A stretch of DNA of 64,000 nucleotides from NCBI RefSeq assembly GCF_014698045.1, contig NZ_JACJSE010000025.1, positions 1 to 64,000 on the forward strand, in the 5' to 3' direction. The notes below the pieces were generated by a model. That model was not told the DNA's origin. It made no database searches and saw only the letters and a program-made list of their open reading frames with translations. This DNA comes from Aulosira sp. FACHB-615. GTDB taxonomy: Bacteria > Cyanobacteriota > Cyanobacteriia > Cyanobacteriales > Nostocaceae. This document shows, one piece after another, positions 24,482 through 32,373 of this stretch (the stretch's first letter is position 1; each line of letters begins with the position of its first letter). The position numbers were made by a program, and so were the translations under genes.

Positions 24482-24949
24482 TTAAGATAGGTTAGCAATG
24501 GCTTTATTGAGCAATTGAGAAAAGTATTCCCGGTCATCGGTGGAAATACCACGCATAGCTTCTTCACGTAATTCTGCGGCTAGTGGCGGTAATACTTTTT
24601 CTAGTTCCTTACCTGCATCCGTCAACCAGATACGCCAAATTCGGCGATCGTGTACATCTCGTTCTCGACGGACTAAGCCTCGTTCTTCCATCCGGTCTAG
24701 TACGCCTGTTAAAGTCCCACCTACCTGCTGCAACTTCTCACCAATACTGGATGTGGGTAAACCATCTTCTTGCCACAAACAACACAGCACCAACCAATGA
24801 AATGGTGTTAGCCCAAAAGGTTCTAGTTTGTCAGTCAACTTGCGGGTCAGCAGTTGTGAAAGTAGTTTGATTCGATAACCCAAATTGTAAGGCGCTAAAA
24901 CTTGCTGCCAAGACTCACAAGTAGTAGAATTATTAGGTTGAGTAACCAT
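24482..24949 (-). CDS. MarR-family transcriptional regulator
   Basis: Winged-helix core: LGLTPFHWLVLCCL-like helix (here FGLTPFHWLVLCCLWQEDGLPTS in parts), SSIGEKLQQVGGTLTGVLDRMEERGLVRRERDVHDRRIWRIWLTDAGKEL, including the conserved wing D-x-R. An in-frame ATG at 25000 would add 17 unusual residues and would place the operator within the gene; ATG 24949 (MVTQPNN) is preferred. Heads the efflux operon on the same strand and most likely represses it. Confidence 0.85.
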   Translation of the reverse strand: MVTQPNNSTTCESWQQVLAPYNLGYRIKLLSQLLTRKLTDKLEPFGLTPFHWLVLCCLWQEDGLPTSSIGEKLQQVGGTLTGVLDRMEERGLVRRERDVHDRRIWRIWLTDAGKELEKVLPPLAAELREEAMRGISTDDREYFSQLLNKAIANLS

Positions 24950-24966
24950 TAGGTAAAATACTTCGT

Positions 24967-24981
24967 ATACGTAATATTTAG
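24967..24981. promoter_or_regulatory. Candidate MarR operator before the regulator gene
   Basis: ATACGTAATATTTAG, overlapping the 8-bp palindrome CGTATACG (24964-24971). Fourteen of 15 bases match the site upstream of the EmrA gene. Confidence 0.55.
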
Positions 24982-25084
24982 CATAACCAGAATAACTCAT
25001 TTTGGCAAGCAGGTGATAGATTTAGCAAGAAATTGGCACAAGAGGTGCGATCGCACACACCATCAAAAACCACATAACAATTAG

Positions 25085-25124
25085 CCCCCTCCCCGCAGGC
25101 AAGGAGGGGGTTGGGGGTGGGGTT
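25085..25124. repeat. C/G-rich repeat, inverted copy at the 3' end of the DUF559 gene
   Basis: CCCCCTCCCCGCAGGCAAGG ... GGGGGTGGGGTT. It is the reverse complement, with a few changes, of 25493-25531 and runs into the stop codon of the DUF559 gene. Confidence 0.75.
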
Positions 25125-25582
25125 CATCTCTGCAAACAAGCAGCAATATCATCTAACACCCCCTCTATCCTCTCCATCACATCCTCATTTCTAAATCGCA
25201 CAACCTGTAACCCTAAACTCTCCAAAAACTCTTGACGTATTGCATCTTCTACTTGGGTGTAATCGTGAATTTCGCCATCCACTTCCACCACTAACTGCGC
25301 TTCACTACAGTAAAAATCGACGATAAAACGGTCAATTGTTTGCTGGCGACGGAACTTGAACCCCAAAAGTTGCTTGTGTCTCAACTTCTCCCAAAGTCGC
25401 TTTTCTGCTGGAGTTGGTTCACACCGCATTTGTCGCGCCAAAGGTTTGAGTCTGTCCCAAAGTTGAGGTGTGGTTTGCCAAACTTGGCCTGGAACCCCAC
25501 CCCCTAACCCCCTCCCCGCAAGCGAGGAGGGAGAATTAGAGTTTTTGAGAGGTTTTGGCTTGGAGTTTTGATATTGGGTCAT
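25124..25582 (-). CDS. DUF559 (Vsr-fold endonuclease-like) protein, 152 aa
   Basis: RQMRCEPTPAEKRLWEKLRHKQLLGFKFRRQQTIDRFIVDFYC and LVVEVDGEIHDYTQVEDAIRQEFLESLGLQVVRFRNEDV (in parts) are the DUF559 pattern, with a PD-(D/E)xK-like core (D in FIVDFYC, E-V-D in VVEVDGE). Role unknown. Its residues 18-32 (SSLAGRGLGGGVPG) are encoded by a C/G-rich dispersed repeat inserted in frame, and the inverted copy of the same repeat abuts the stop codon. The true conserved start is probably near residue 35. Confidence 0.8.
   Translation of the reverse strand: MTQYQNSKPKPLKNSNSPSSLAGRGLGGGVPGQVWQTTPQLWDRLKPLARQMRCEPTPAEKRLWEKLRHKQLLGFKFRRQQTIDRFIVDFYCSEAQLVVEVDGEIHDYTQVEDAIRQEFLESLGLQVVRFRNEDVMERIEGVLDDIAACLQR
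25493..25531. repeat. C/G-rich repeat inserted in frame in the DUF559 gene
   Basis: AACCCCACCCCCTAACCCCC ... AGGAGGG; inverted partner at 25085-25124. Read in the gene it encodes a Gly/Arg-rich insert without stop codons. Confidence 0.75.
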
Positions 25583-25663
25583 TTGCGCTGTTGGCTAATG
25601 AATATTTCATCTATTATTTCCAGTCCGATCGCATTGCCAAAATCAAGTTACCAAAGTTGATTG

Positions 25664-26932
25664 TTAAAACCGTTGTGCTAATTGCGGAGTCCGCCCCTTT
25701 AAGCCAATCATCAATTTAAGCGCGAATACCTTTAACACTGGAACGCGCTGCATCAACCATAAACCCAAACGCCGCACCGCTACCAAAGGTAGGATTTGGT
25801 TAGAAAACATTCTATCTAACAAATCGGTGAACCCTAAAATTGTCAGGTTCTCCAGTTTCCGCCAGCGTTCATAGCGTTTGAGGACTTGAATTTTACCGAT
25901 ATCTTCGCCTTTTTTGTGGGCTGTTTGGATAATTTGGGCGAGGGCGGCTGCATCGCGGATACCGAGGTTTAAGCCTTGTCCGCCGACGGGGTGACAGTTG
26001 TGGGCTGCATCGCCAATTAATGCCAAACGGGGGAGGACGTAGCGATCGCTTTGCATCAGTTGGACTTGGAAGACAAAGCGATCGCCAAGTAACTCCAATT
26101 TACCCATGTGATCACCGTAGCGGCGGCTCAGTTCTGCCAAAAATTGCTCATCATCCAAAGCACACAAAGCCTTCGCTTCTTCGTGAGGGGCTGTCCAGAC
26201 AATGCGGCAACGGTTCCCCGGCAGAGGTAAAATTGCAAAGGGGCCACTCGGCCAAAATCTTTCGTAAGCAGTATCGTTGTGGGGTTTTTCTGGTTTGACA
26301 AAAGCCACTATACAAGACTGCCAATATTTCCAGCCATGAGTTTTGATTCCCGCCGCTTGGCGAATTGGCGATCGCGATCCATCCGCCGCCACCAATAATT
26401 TACTGCGGACTGTGTATGTCTGCTCAGAAATCTTGATATCGATTGCCACTATATCCTGCTGATGCTGTGTATTCACCACCTCAGCCGGACAAAGGTAATT
26501 CACATTCGGACATTTCTGGACAAATTCTTGCAATGGCTGTAACAAAGCTTGGTGTTCAGCCACGTAACCCAACTCTGGCGAACTTCTCCCAATATCTGCC
26601 GCGTCAAATTCCACCACATCAGGATAGTCAGCATCCGAAAGCCGCACATGACGATATTTGGCGATGTGGGGTAAGATTTTATCCCAAATGCCAATACCTT
26701 GGTAAATCAGCGCCGATAGCAGATGCACTGCATAAGCTTGGCCTTTGGCTACAGATGCTGATGTTACCTTCGCCTCAATGAGCAAGATATTCAAGCCAGA
26801 ATCTTTCAAAGCTGCGGCTAGGGTTAACCCAACAATTCCACCGCCGACAATCACCAAATCATAGTCATACCCCCGTTTGTCTGTTGCGGGTTGCTGGGGG
26901 GAAATAGTTTGAGTAAACTGCGTTAGCGCCAT
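25664..26932 (-). CDS. FAD-dependent hydroxylase of the UbiH/COQ6 family, 422 aa
   Basis: Dinucleotide-binding GGGIVG near residues 29-34 (DLVIVGGGIVGLTLAAAL), the second FAD motif LLVAADGSRSPIRQAAGI, and the third motif LALIGDAAHNCHPVGGQGLNLGIRDA. Family members hydroxylate aromatic rings or quinone precursors using NAD(P)H and O2; cyanobacterial members are often annotated as ubiquinone-type hydroxylases although cyanobacteria make plastoquinone, so the substrate is uncertain. Full length, monocistronic. Confidence 0.85.
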   Translation of the reverse strand: MALTQFTQTISPQQPATDKRGYDYDLVIVGGGIVGLTLAAALKDSGLNILLIEAKVTSASVAKGQAYAVHLLSALIYQGIGIWDKILPHIAKYRHVRLSDADYPDVVEFDAADIGRSSPELGYVAEHQALLQPLQEFVQKCPNVNYLCPAEVVNTQHQQDIVAIDIKISEQTYTVRSKLLVAADGSRSPIRQAAGIKTHGWKYWQSCIVAFVKPEKPHNDTAYERFWPSGPFAILPLPGNRCRIVWTAPHEEAKALCALDDEQFLAELSRRYGDHMGKLELLGDRFVFQVQLMQSDRYVLPRLALIGDAAHNCHPVGGQGLNLGIRDAAALAQIIQTAHKKGEDIGKIQVLKRYERWRKLENLTILGFTDLLDRMFSNQILPLVAVRRLGLWLMQRVPVLKVFALKLMIGLKGRTPQLAQRF

Positions 26933-27301
26933 TGTTAAGAGAAATTAAGCAATCCTAACTATTATTCTTACGCGATCGCCCCCAATAGAGCAAGTTAAAA
27001 CCTAAACTCTCAATCCTGCCATCAAAATAACTCAGTAATTCATGAATTTTTCTAACTAATTTACTTGGCTTAAATGTCTTAACTGTCTTAACTGTCCGCT
27101 TCAAGGAGAGGGAAAGTAAATTTATTGTACAAATACTTGCTGGATTAATAAAGTATTTGTAGTCTAGCTTATGGTAATTTTGGTTACTAAAAAAACATAA
27201 TTACCATACGCAAAAAGTCTTAATTTAACTTATAAATTATGAGTTGAAGTTTGACAGTTTTTGGCTGCACTAAAACTACTTCATGACCTGAAAACAGAAT
27301 A
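26933..27301. other. Intergenic region with two inverted repeats before the lipase-like gene
   Basis: CAAATACTT (27130-27138)/AAGTATTTG (27151-27159) and TATGGTAAT (27170-27178)/ATTACCATA (27200-27208) stand side by side 95 to 170 bp before the ATG at 27302. Also a CTTAACTGT tandem near 27077-27098. Candidate operators for the oxylipin-type cluster; no gene seen. Confidence 0.45.
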
Positions 27302-28312
27302 ATGAAACGTCTTGTAATTTGTTGTGATGGAACTTGGCAACAGTTAACAAATGCCTACCCCAGCAATGTTGTGAAACTGGCTCAATCAGTGAAACCAACT
27401 GCAAATGACGGAGTTCCGCAGATTGTATTTTATGATGAGGGAATTGGTACTGAAAATCAAAAGATTTTAGGTGGAGCAACAGGATTAGGAATTGATAGAA
27501 ATATCGAAGATTGCTATCGATTTCTGGTGCTGAACTATGTTCCTGGTGATGAAATTTATTTGTTTGGCTTTAGTCGTGGTGCTTATACAGTCAGAAGTCT
27601 AGCGGGAATGATTTATTGTTCAGGTTTGCTAGACCGACCACATATCACCAAAGCCCATGAAGCGTACGAACTTTATCGGAAACGCAATGTCAAGCCCAAA
27701 GATAAAGAAGCTGTAGATTATCGGAACAAATATGGCGATCGCGTTCCGATCACCTTAATTGGTTGTTTTGATACTGTTGGGGCGCTGGGGATTCCTGGGT
27801 TAGCCGCCTTCAAAAAAGTTCACGACCAACTGAATCAGCGTTACAGATTCCACGACACCACTTTAAACAAAGATATCCAAAATGCACTGCACGCAATGGC
27901 GATCGATGAAATTCGGGAAATCTTTGATGTCACCCCCATGAAACCCCACCCTGAAGCCGAAAACCAACGGGTAATTCAAAAATGGTTTCCTGGTGAACAT
28001 GGTTGCGTTGGTGGTGGAACTGAAGAACATAGCGGCTTATCTGATGCAGCCTTACAGTGGATGATTGATTCCGTTGGTGATTTAGGACTGGGACTCGAAT
28101 TTGATCCAAACGTCATTCCCACAGGGATCAACCCCAATTATAAATGCGAATTTAAGAATGACCCTGGATTCTTTAAATTGGCAGGAATCAAGCTGCGGGA
28201 TGTCGGCGACGCAATTGAAGAACTACACGACAGCACAATCAACCGTTTAAAAGTTCGCCAAGACTATCGCCCCAAAAATTTACAAAAGATTATTGCCAAA
28301 CTATTAGACTAA
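27302..28312 (+). CDS. DUF2235 alpha/beta-hydrolase (Tle1-like lipase), 336 aa
   Basis: The start MKRLVICCDGTWQ and the nucleophile elbow LFGFSRGAYTVRSLAG (Ser91) are the two hallmarks of DUF2235, the fold of T6SS phospholipase effectors of the Tle1 type. CFDTVGALGIPG and the GEHGCVGGG segment with His match the later conserved blocks. Cytosolic; no signal peptide. It lies 54 bp before a fatty-acid dioxygenase gene on the same strand, so release of polyunsaturated fatty acids from lipids for that enzyme is an attractive guess. Confidence 0.82.
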   Translation: MKRLVICCDGTWQQLTNAYPSNVVKLAQSVKPTANDGVPQIVFYDEGIGTENQKILGGATGLGIDRNIEDCYRFLVLNYVPGDEIYLFGFSRGAYTVRSLAGMIYCSGLLDRPHITKAHEAYELYRKRNVKPKDKEAVDYRNKYGDRVPITLIGCFDTVGALGIPGLAAFKKVHDQLNQRYRFHDTTLNKDIQNALHAMAIDEIREIFDVTPMKPHPEAENQRVIQKWFPGEHGCVGGGTEEHSGLSDAALQWMIDSVGDLGLGLEFDPNVIPTGINPNYKCEFKNDPGFFKLAGIKLRDVGDAIEELHDSTINRLKVRQDYRPKNLQKIIAKLLD

Positions 28313-28366
28313 ATTCCAATTTAGGCATTTTTGTTTTTACTTGTAATCAATACAGAGGTAAGTATT

Positions 28367-30004
28367 ATGGCTGGTAAAAGAGACACATCCAGAGATGGTT
28401 TAAACAACAAAATTCAAACATTTGTTTTAACCCATTTTAAAGGAATTTGGGGATTACTTCAAAGTAATGAATCTATTAAACGGAAAGTAAATAAAGCATT
28501 GCTCAATAGTCTCATCTACAAAATTCCCACTCGCCCCAATCCCTACAGTACGATGACACTAGATAAGCATATTCCTGATACAGACAGAGCGAAAAAAACT
28601 GATACTTATACTTCCTGGGAATCACTCAACGATCGCACCTATACAGGCAGACACTTACCACCAGATCCCAAACTCAACACGCCGGAAAATCTTCCCAAAG
28701 TTGAAGACCTAGCTATTTTATTCCGCAAACGAGACGGTCAAACCATTTACTCTAGCAAATCAACTATGCTGTTTCCCTATTGGGTACAGTGGTTTACCGA
28801 TAGTTTCCTCCGCATCGATCATCACAACAAATTAAAAAATACATCCAACCATGAAATTGACTTGTGTAATGTTTATGGTTTAACCAGAAAACAAACGCAT
28901 CTTTTAAGAAGCTTTGAAGGTGGTAAATTTAAAACTCAAAAACTCAAACGCCAAGACGGAGTAGAAGAAGAATACCCCCTATTTTATTATTCTGACCCAG
29001 CACAAGGTATAGTAGACTCTCAATTTGCTGGTCTTTATGAACCCATCAATGATGAAAAAAGACAGCCAGCCGATAAAAAACAATATATGTTTGCGATGGG
29101 AGTAGAACGAGCCAATGTCCAAATTGGCTATGTCATGCTGAATGTTCTTTGTCTGCGCGAACACAATCGTCTGTGTGATGTCTTATCCAAGAATTATCCT
29201 GATTGGGATGATGAACGTCTCTTCCAAACTGCCAGAAATATTCTTATGGCAATTATTCTCAAAATTATTATGGAAGAGTACATCAACCACATCACTCCTT
29301 ATCACTTTAAGCTATTTGCTGATCCAGAAGCTTTTACTAAAGAAAGTTGGTATCGTACCAATCACATGGCCATTGAATTTGACTTTGTTTATCGTTGGCA
29401 TAGTGCGATTCCTGAAAAATTTGTTTGTAATGGTAAACCAACTCATGTTGTCGAAACTCTCTGGAACAATAAAATATTAATTGACCAAGGTTTAGGCTCA
29501 TTAATGGAAGAAACTTGTTCGCAAGCAGGGACAAGAATTGGTTTATTCAACACGCCTGATATCTTAGTTGAATTAGCTGAATTACCTTCCATCAGACTCG
29601 GCAGAGAACTACAATTAGCCAGCTACAACGATTACCGAGAATTGTGTGGTTTCCCCAGAGTCACCAGCTTTGATCAAATTACTGGTGATGAATTTACTCA
29701 ACAAAAACTCAAAGAATTCTATGGTCATGTTGATAATATTGAATTCTTTGTAGGACTCTACTCAGAAGATGTGCGACAAAATTCTACGATTCCTCCGTTA
29801 GTCGCAAGGTTAATTGGGATTGATGCTTTTTCCCAAGCTCTGACCAATCCTTTACTATCACCGAAAATCTTCAATAAAGATACGCTTTCGCCTATCGGTT
29901 GGGAAATCTATCAAACTACCAACACCGTCTCAGATTTAGTAAATCGCAACGTTCCGTCATCAGGTAAAAAGTATAAAGTTACTTTTGACCTGCACAAAGC
30001 ATAG
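28367..30004 (+). CDS. Cyclooxygenase-like heme dioxygenase (linoleate 10S-dioxygenase type), 545 aa
   Basis: Animal-peroxidase/COX superfamily along its length: WVQWFTDSFLRID, HEIDLCNVYGLT, LREHNRLCDVL, DDERLFQTAR, YINHITPYHFKL, and EFDFVYRWHSAIPE, in which Tyr342 and His345 correspond to COX Tyr385 and the proximal heme ligand His388. By eye the COX distal-His207 position is Asp145. Nostoc punctiforme has a characterised enzyme of this kind that forms 10S-hydroperoxides of C18 fatty acids, working with a neighbouring catalase-related lyase, the same pair as here. ATG 28367 with GAGGT before it is preferred over the in-frame codon at 28331. Confidence 0.85.
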   Translation: MAGKRDTSRDGLNNKIQTFVLTHFKGIWGLLQSNESIKRKVNKALLNSLIYKIPTRPNPYSTMTLDKHIPDTDRAKKTDTYTSWESLNDRTYTGRHLPPDPKLNTPENLPKVEDLAILFRKRDGQTIYSSKSTMLFPYWVQWFTDSFLRIDHHNKLKNTSNHEIDLCNVYGLTRKQTHLLRSFEGGKFKTQKLKRQDGVEEEYPLFYYSDPAQGIVDSQFAGLYEPINDEKRQPADKKQYMFAMGVERANVQIGYVMLNVLCLREHNRLCDVLSKNYPDWDDERLFQTARNILMAIILKIIMEEYINHITPYHFKLFADPEAFTKESWYRTNHMAIEFDFVYRWHSAIPEKFVCNGKPTHVVETLWNNKILIDQGLGSLMEETCSQAGTRIGLFNTPDILVELAELPSIRLGRELQLASYNDYRELCGFPRVTSFDQITGDEFTQQKLKEFYGHVDNIEFFVGLYSEDVRQNSTIPPLVARLIGIDAFSQALTNPLLSPKIFNKDTLSPIGWEIYQTTNTVSDLVNRNVPSSGKKYKVTFDLHKA

Positions 30005-30035
30005 CCCATTTGAGTTTGATTGATAGAGACAAACA

Positions 30036-30066
30036 GATCCCCGACTTCTCAAAGAAGTCGGGGATC
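30036..30066. terminator. Hairpin repeat copy 2 (GATCCCCGACTTCT)
   Basis: 31-nt hairpin behind the dioxygenase gene, followed by TAAAACTC. Same family as 19706, 38098 and 52238. Likely attenuates read-through to the catalase-related gene. Confidence 0.75.
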
Positions 30067-30244
30067 TAAAACTCTCATGTTTTAATGTAAGTATTCAGGA
30101 GTCAGAAGGTTTAAAGAATAAGGAAAAATATTTGATGAATTAATTTGCTAATCCTACAGATAGTTCTAAATTCTGAATTCTGACTCCTCGGTGCTGAATT
30201 CTTACGTTTTAATTTAATTCTTCTACTTATCTAGCAACTGCAAA

Positions 30245-31438
30245 ATGAAACTATTTACTGAATATCCAGAACAAGAAGAAGCTAAATACTGTGCTTTGAT
30301 GAGTGAGCTAGTCAAAAAGAATATGGATAATCTGTACAAAGGTGAAAAGCAGAAAATCGCCAAGCGAGACACTCACTCTAAAACCCACGCTGCTGTTCAA
30401 GGTACTTTAGAAATTTTTGACTTTGATGAAGCAGCAATTAAACAAGAATTGCGTCAACGCACTGCATTAACTGAAGCTGAAATTCACGGAATTTCCCTCA
30501 AACAAGGTTTATTTGCTCAAGCAAAACAATATCCGGTGTGGTTAAGATTTGCCAGTGGAGCATTTTCAGTCAAAAATGATTATGAAGGCGATACACGCTC
30601 GATGGCAGTTAAAATTATAGGTGTCGAAGGAGAACGAATACCCCACAGTCATGAGTTACACACCCATGACATTATTGTTCATAATCATGATGTCTTTTTT
30701 GTAAGAACTATTAAAGACTTCTACAGCTTCTTTTTGACAATTTATCGAGCCGGGTTGTTTCCACTTTTTAGGTTGTTGGTGCTAATTTGGCTCAAGTTAC
30801 ATCCCTACGAAGCCACTCTTTTACAAACCAGTTTCAAACGGTTTCCTAAAAGTTTACTCACAGAACGCTATTGGAGTGCTTCAGCTTATGCTGTGGGACT
30901 CAAATCAGATTTTGATCCATCCCAAGTAGGTCGAGTTCCTGTAGAATACCCAGCAGTCATTAAATATGGGTTTGTTCCAGTTTCTAGTCAAGCACCTCAT
31001 CAACCCCTACCTCTAGAGTCAAGACCAGAAAGCGAGCTTCAACGTGTTAAAACTTCTGGTGCAGAGGATAACTATTACCGAGAAGATATTATGCAAGCTT
31101 TAGCCAAGCCAGATGCAGAATATACTTGGGATTTCCAAATTCAATTTCAAACTAAACCAGAAATGTCTGTTGATGATTCCACCATTATTTGGAGTGAAGA
31201 AGAATCACCCTTTTTTACAATTGGTCGTCTAACGGTTAAACATCAAAAAGTCAATTCTCCCCTAGAAAATGACTTTGGTGAAAATCTCCGATTTTCGCCA
31301 GGAAATGGTTTAGCTGTTCATCGTCCTGTTGGTGCAATTAATCGCTTACGTTCTGTTGTGTATCCTATTGTTGCTAATTCCCGCCATACAAAACGGGGAG
31401 TCAAATATCAAGAACCGACCAGCGAGACAAAAGTTTAA
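30245..31438 (+). CDS. Catalase-related heme protein (fatty-acid hydroperoxide lyase/AOS type), 397 aa
   Basis: Shorter than true catalases. RDTHSKTHAAVQGTLEIFD holds the distal His48; HNHDVFFVRTIKDFYSF corresponds to the catalase NNTPVFFIRD block; RLRSVVY (Arg369, Tyr373) is the proximal R-x(3)-Y heme ligand. These catalase-related enzymes rearrange or cleave fatty-acid hydroperoxides instead of H2O2. The tandem with the upstream COX-like dioxygenase repeats the Nostoc punctiforme 10S-dioxygenase plus 10S-hydroperoxide-lyase pair, so cleavage of the 10S-hydroperoxide to aldehyde products is expected. Confidence 0.82.
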   Translation: MKLFTEYPEQEEAKYCALMSELVKKNMDNLYKGEKQKIAKRDTHSKTHAAVQGTLEIFDFDEAAIKQELRQRTALTEAEIHGISLKQGLFAQAKQYPVWLRFASGAFSVKNDYEGDTRSMAVKIIGVEGERIPHSHELHTHDIIVHNHDVFFVRTIKDFYSFFLTIYRAGLFPLFRLLVLIWLKLHPYEATLLQTSFKRFPKSLLTERYWSASAYAVGLKSDFDPSQVGRVPVEYPAVIKYGFVPVSSQAPHQPLPLESRPESELQRVKTSGAEDNYYREDIMQALAKPDAEYTWDFQIQFQTKPEMSVDDSTIIWSEEESPFFTIGRLTVKHQKVNSPLENDFGENLRFSPGNGLAVHRPVGAINRLRSVVYPIVANSRHTKRGVKYQEPTSETKV

Positions 31439-31478
31439 AACTAGTAAAACTAGTAAAACTAGTAATTACAAAAAAAAT

Positions 31479-31506
31479 CTCGCTGTTATCTACAGATAAC
31501 AGCGAG
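31479..31506. terminator. 13-bp perfect stem between convergent genes
   Basis: CTCGCTGTTATCT/AGATAACAGCGAG with a 2-nt loop; read leftward it is followed by TTTTTTT, so it terminates the His-rich gene and may also stop the catalase-related transcript. Preceded by a tandem of CTAGTAAAA. Confidence 0.85.
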
Positions 31507-31566
31507 TTTCACCCTGATTAATTATTTATCCAGAAACTTGAGAAGATATAAATCTATGTAGAACTG

Positions 31567-31851
31567 TTATTTGTGAGCCTTGTTAGCAGCAGTATTAGAT
31601 TTATTAGTTAAATTTGTAGCAGTGTGCTTGTGATGCTTGTGATGCTTTAAGTGTTTTGTATGTTTGCCTGATTTTACCTGACTCTTGCTCTTAGTGATAG
31701 CTGCTTTGTGATGAGTTTTACTAGTATCTATTTTAGCTAAAGGTGCTGTTTTAGTAGTAGATGTAGTTTCCGCATGAACAGCAGGTGTAATCACAGCAAG
31801 AGGTGAAGAAACTGCCAAAGCTAAGACTAAAACTTTGATGAGGTTTTTCAT
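31567..31851 (-). CDS. Secreted His/Lys/Thr-rich small protein, 94 aa
   Basis: Signal peptide (MKNLIKVLVLALAVSSPLAV ... VHA, cleavage about residue 27), then a low-complexity mature chain of Lys, Thr, Ser and His, with a HLKHHKHHKH cluster near 68-77. Such tails bind metal ions or negatively charged polymers; the role is unknown. A His-rich periplasmic metal buffer is one possibility. Convergent with the catalase-related gene. Confidence 0.6.
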   Translation of the reverse strand: MKNLIKVLVLALAVSSPLAVITPAVHAETTSTTKTAPLAKIDTSKTHHKAAITKSKSQVKSGKHTKHLKHHKHHKHTATNLTNKSNTAANKAHK

Positions 31852-32373
31852 CGTATTTCCTAATTTCTGCTCGATGAGTTGATGATTTAAATATGCCAGT
31901 TACTTATGTCATTTGCTTGTTTTTGATATGGATTTTGTGTGAATTTGAGAAATTTGATCAGTATAAAAAAAACTGCCGTTTTTCACGGCAGTTATTATAT
32001 GCTACAGGGCAACATAGTATAAAAAACAAATTAGGAAAATAAATTTGAAATTTATCTGTTGAAGAATCTAGGATTTGGACAAAAGGTTAGATTTTAGACT
32101 TAATACTGTAACCTCCTGTAAAATTTTATTTTGAGAAATGGCTGATTAGTCTCCTCTAAAATGTAGATGAAAACAAATAAACATCTTGGAAGTTGAGAAG
32201 ACTAAAGCCGGAGTAACCTTGAAGCTAATTACTTAGCGAGAATGGACATCTCATCAGTAACTTACAAACAAAACTATCGCAAAGCAGTGTGTCATTATTT
32301 TGTTCTGCATATAAATTTTCTGTGTCAAATTGGGCAAAAATGACCAACTGTTTACCACCTGGTTTCTAGATGC
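31852..32373. other. 522-bp intergenic region
   Basis: Apart from the minus-strand terminator at 31971-31993 no gene or known RNA is recognised. The 380 nt between the YebC stop and that terminator are long for a 3' UTR, so an unrecognised small RNA on the minus strand is possible. Confidence 0.35.
31971..31993 (-). terminator. Intrinsic terminator on the minus strand
   Basis: AACTGCCGT/ACGGCAGTT stem, 5-nt loop, followed leftward by a run of T (A-run at 31965-31972 on the plus strand). Confidence 0.8.
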
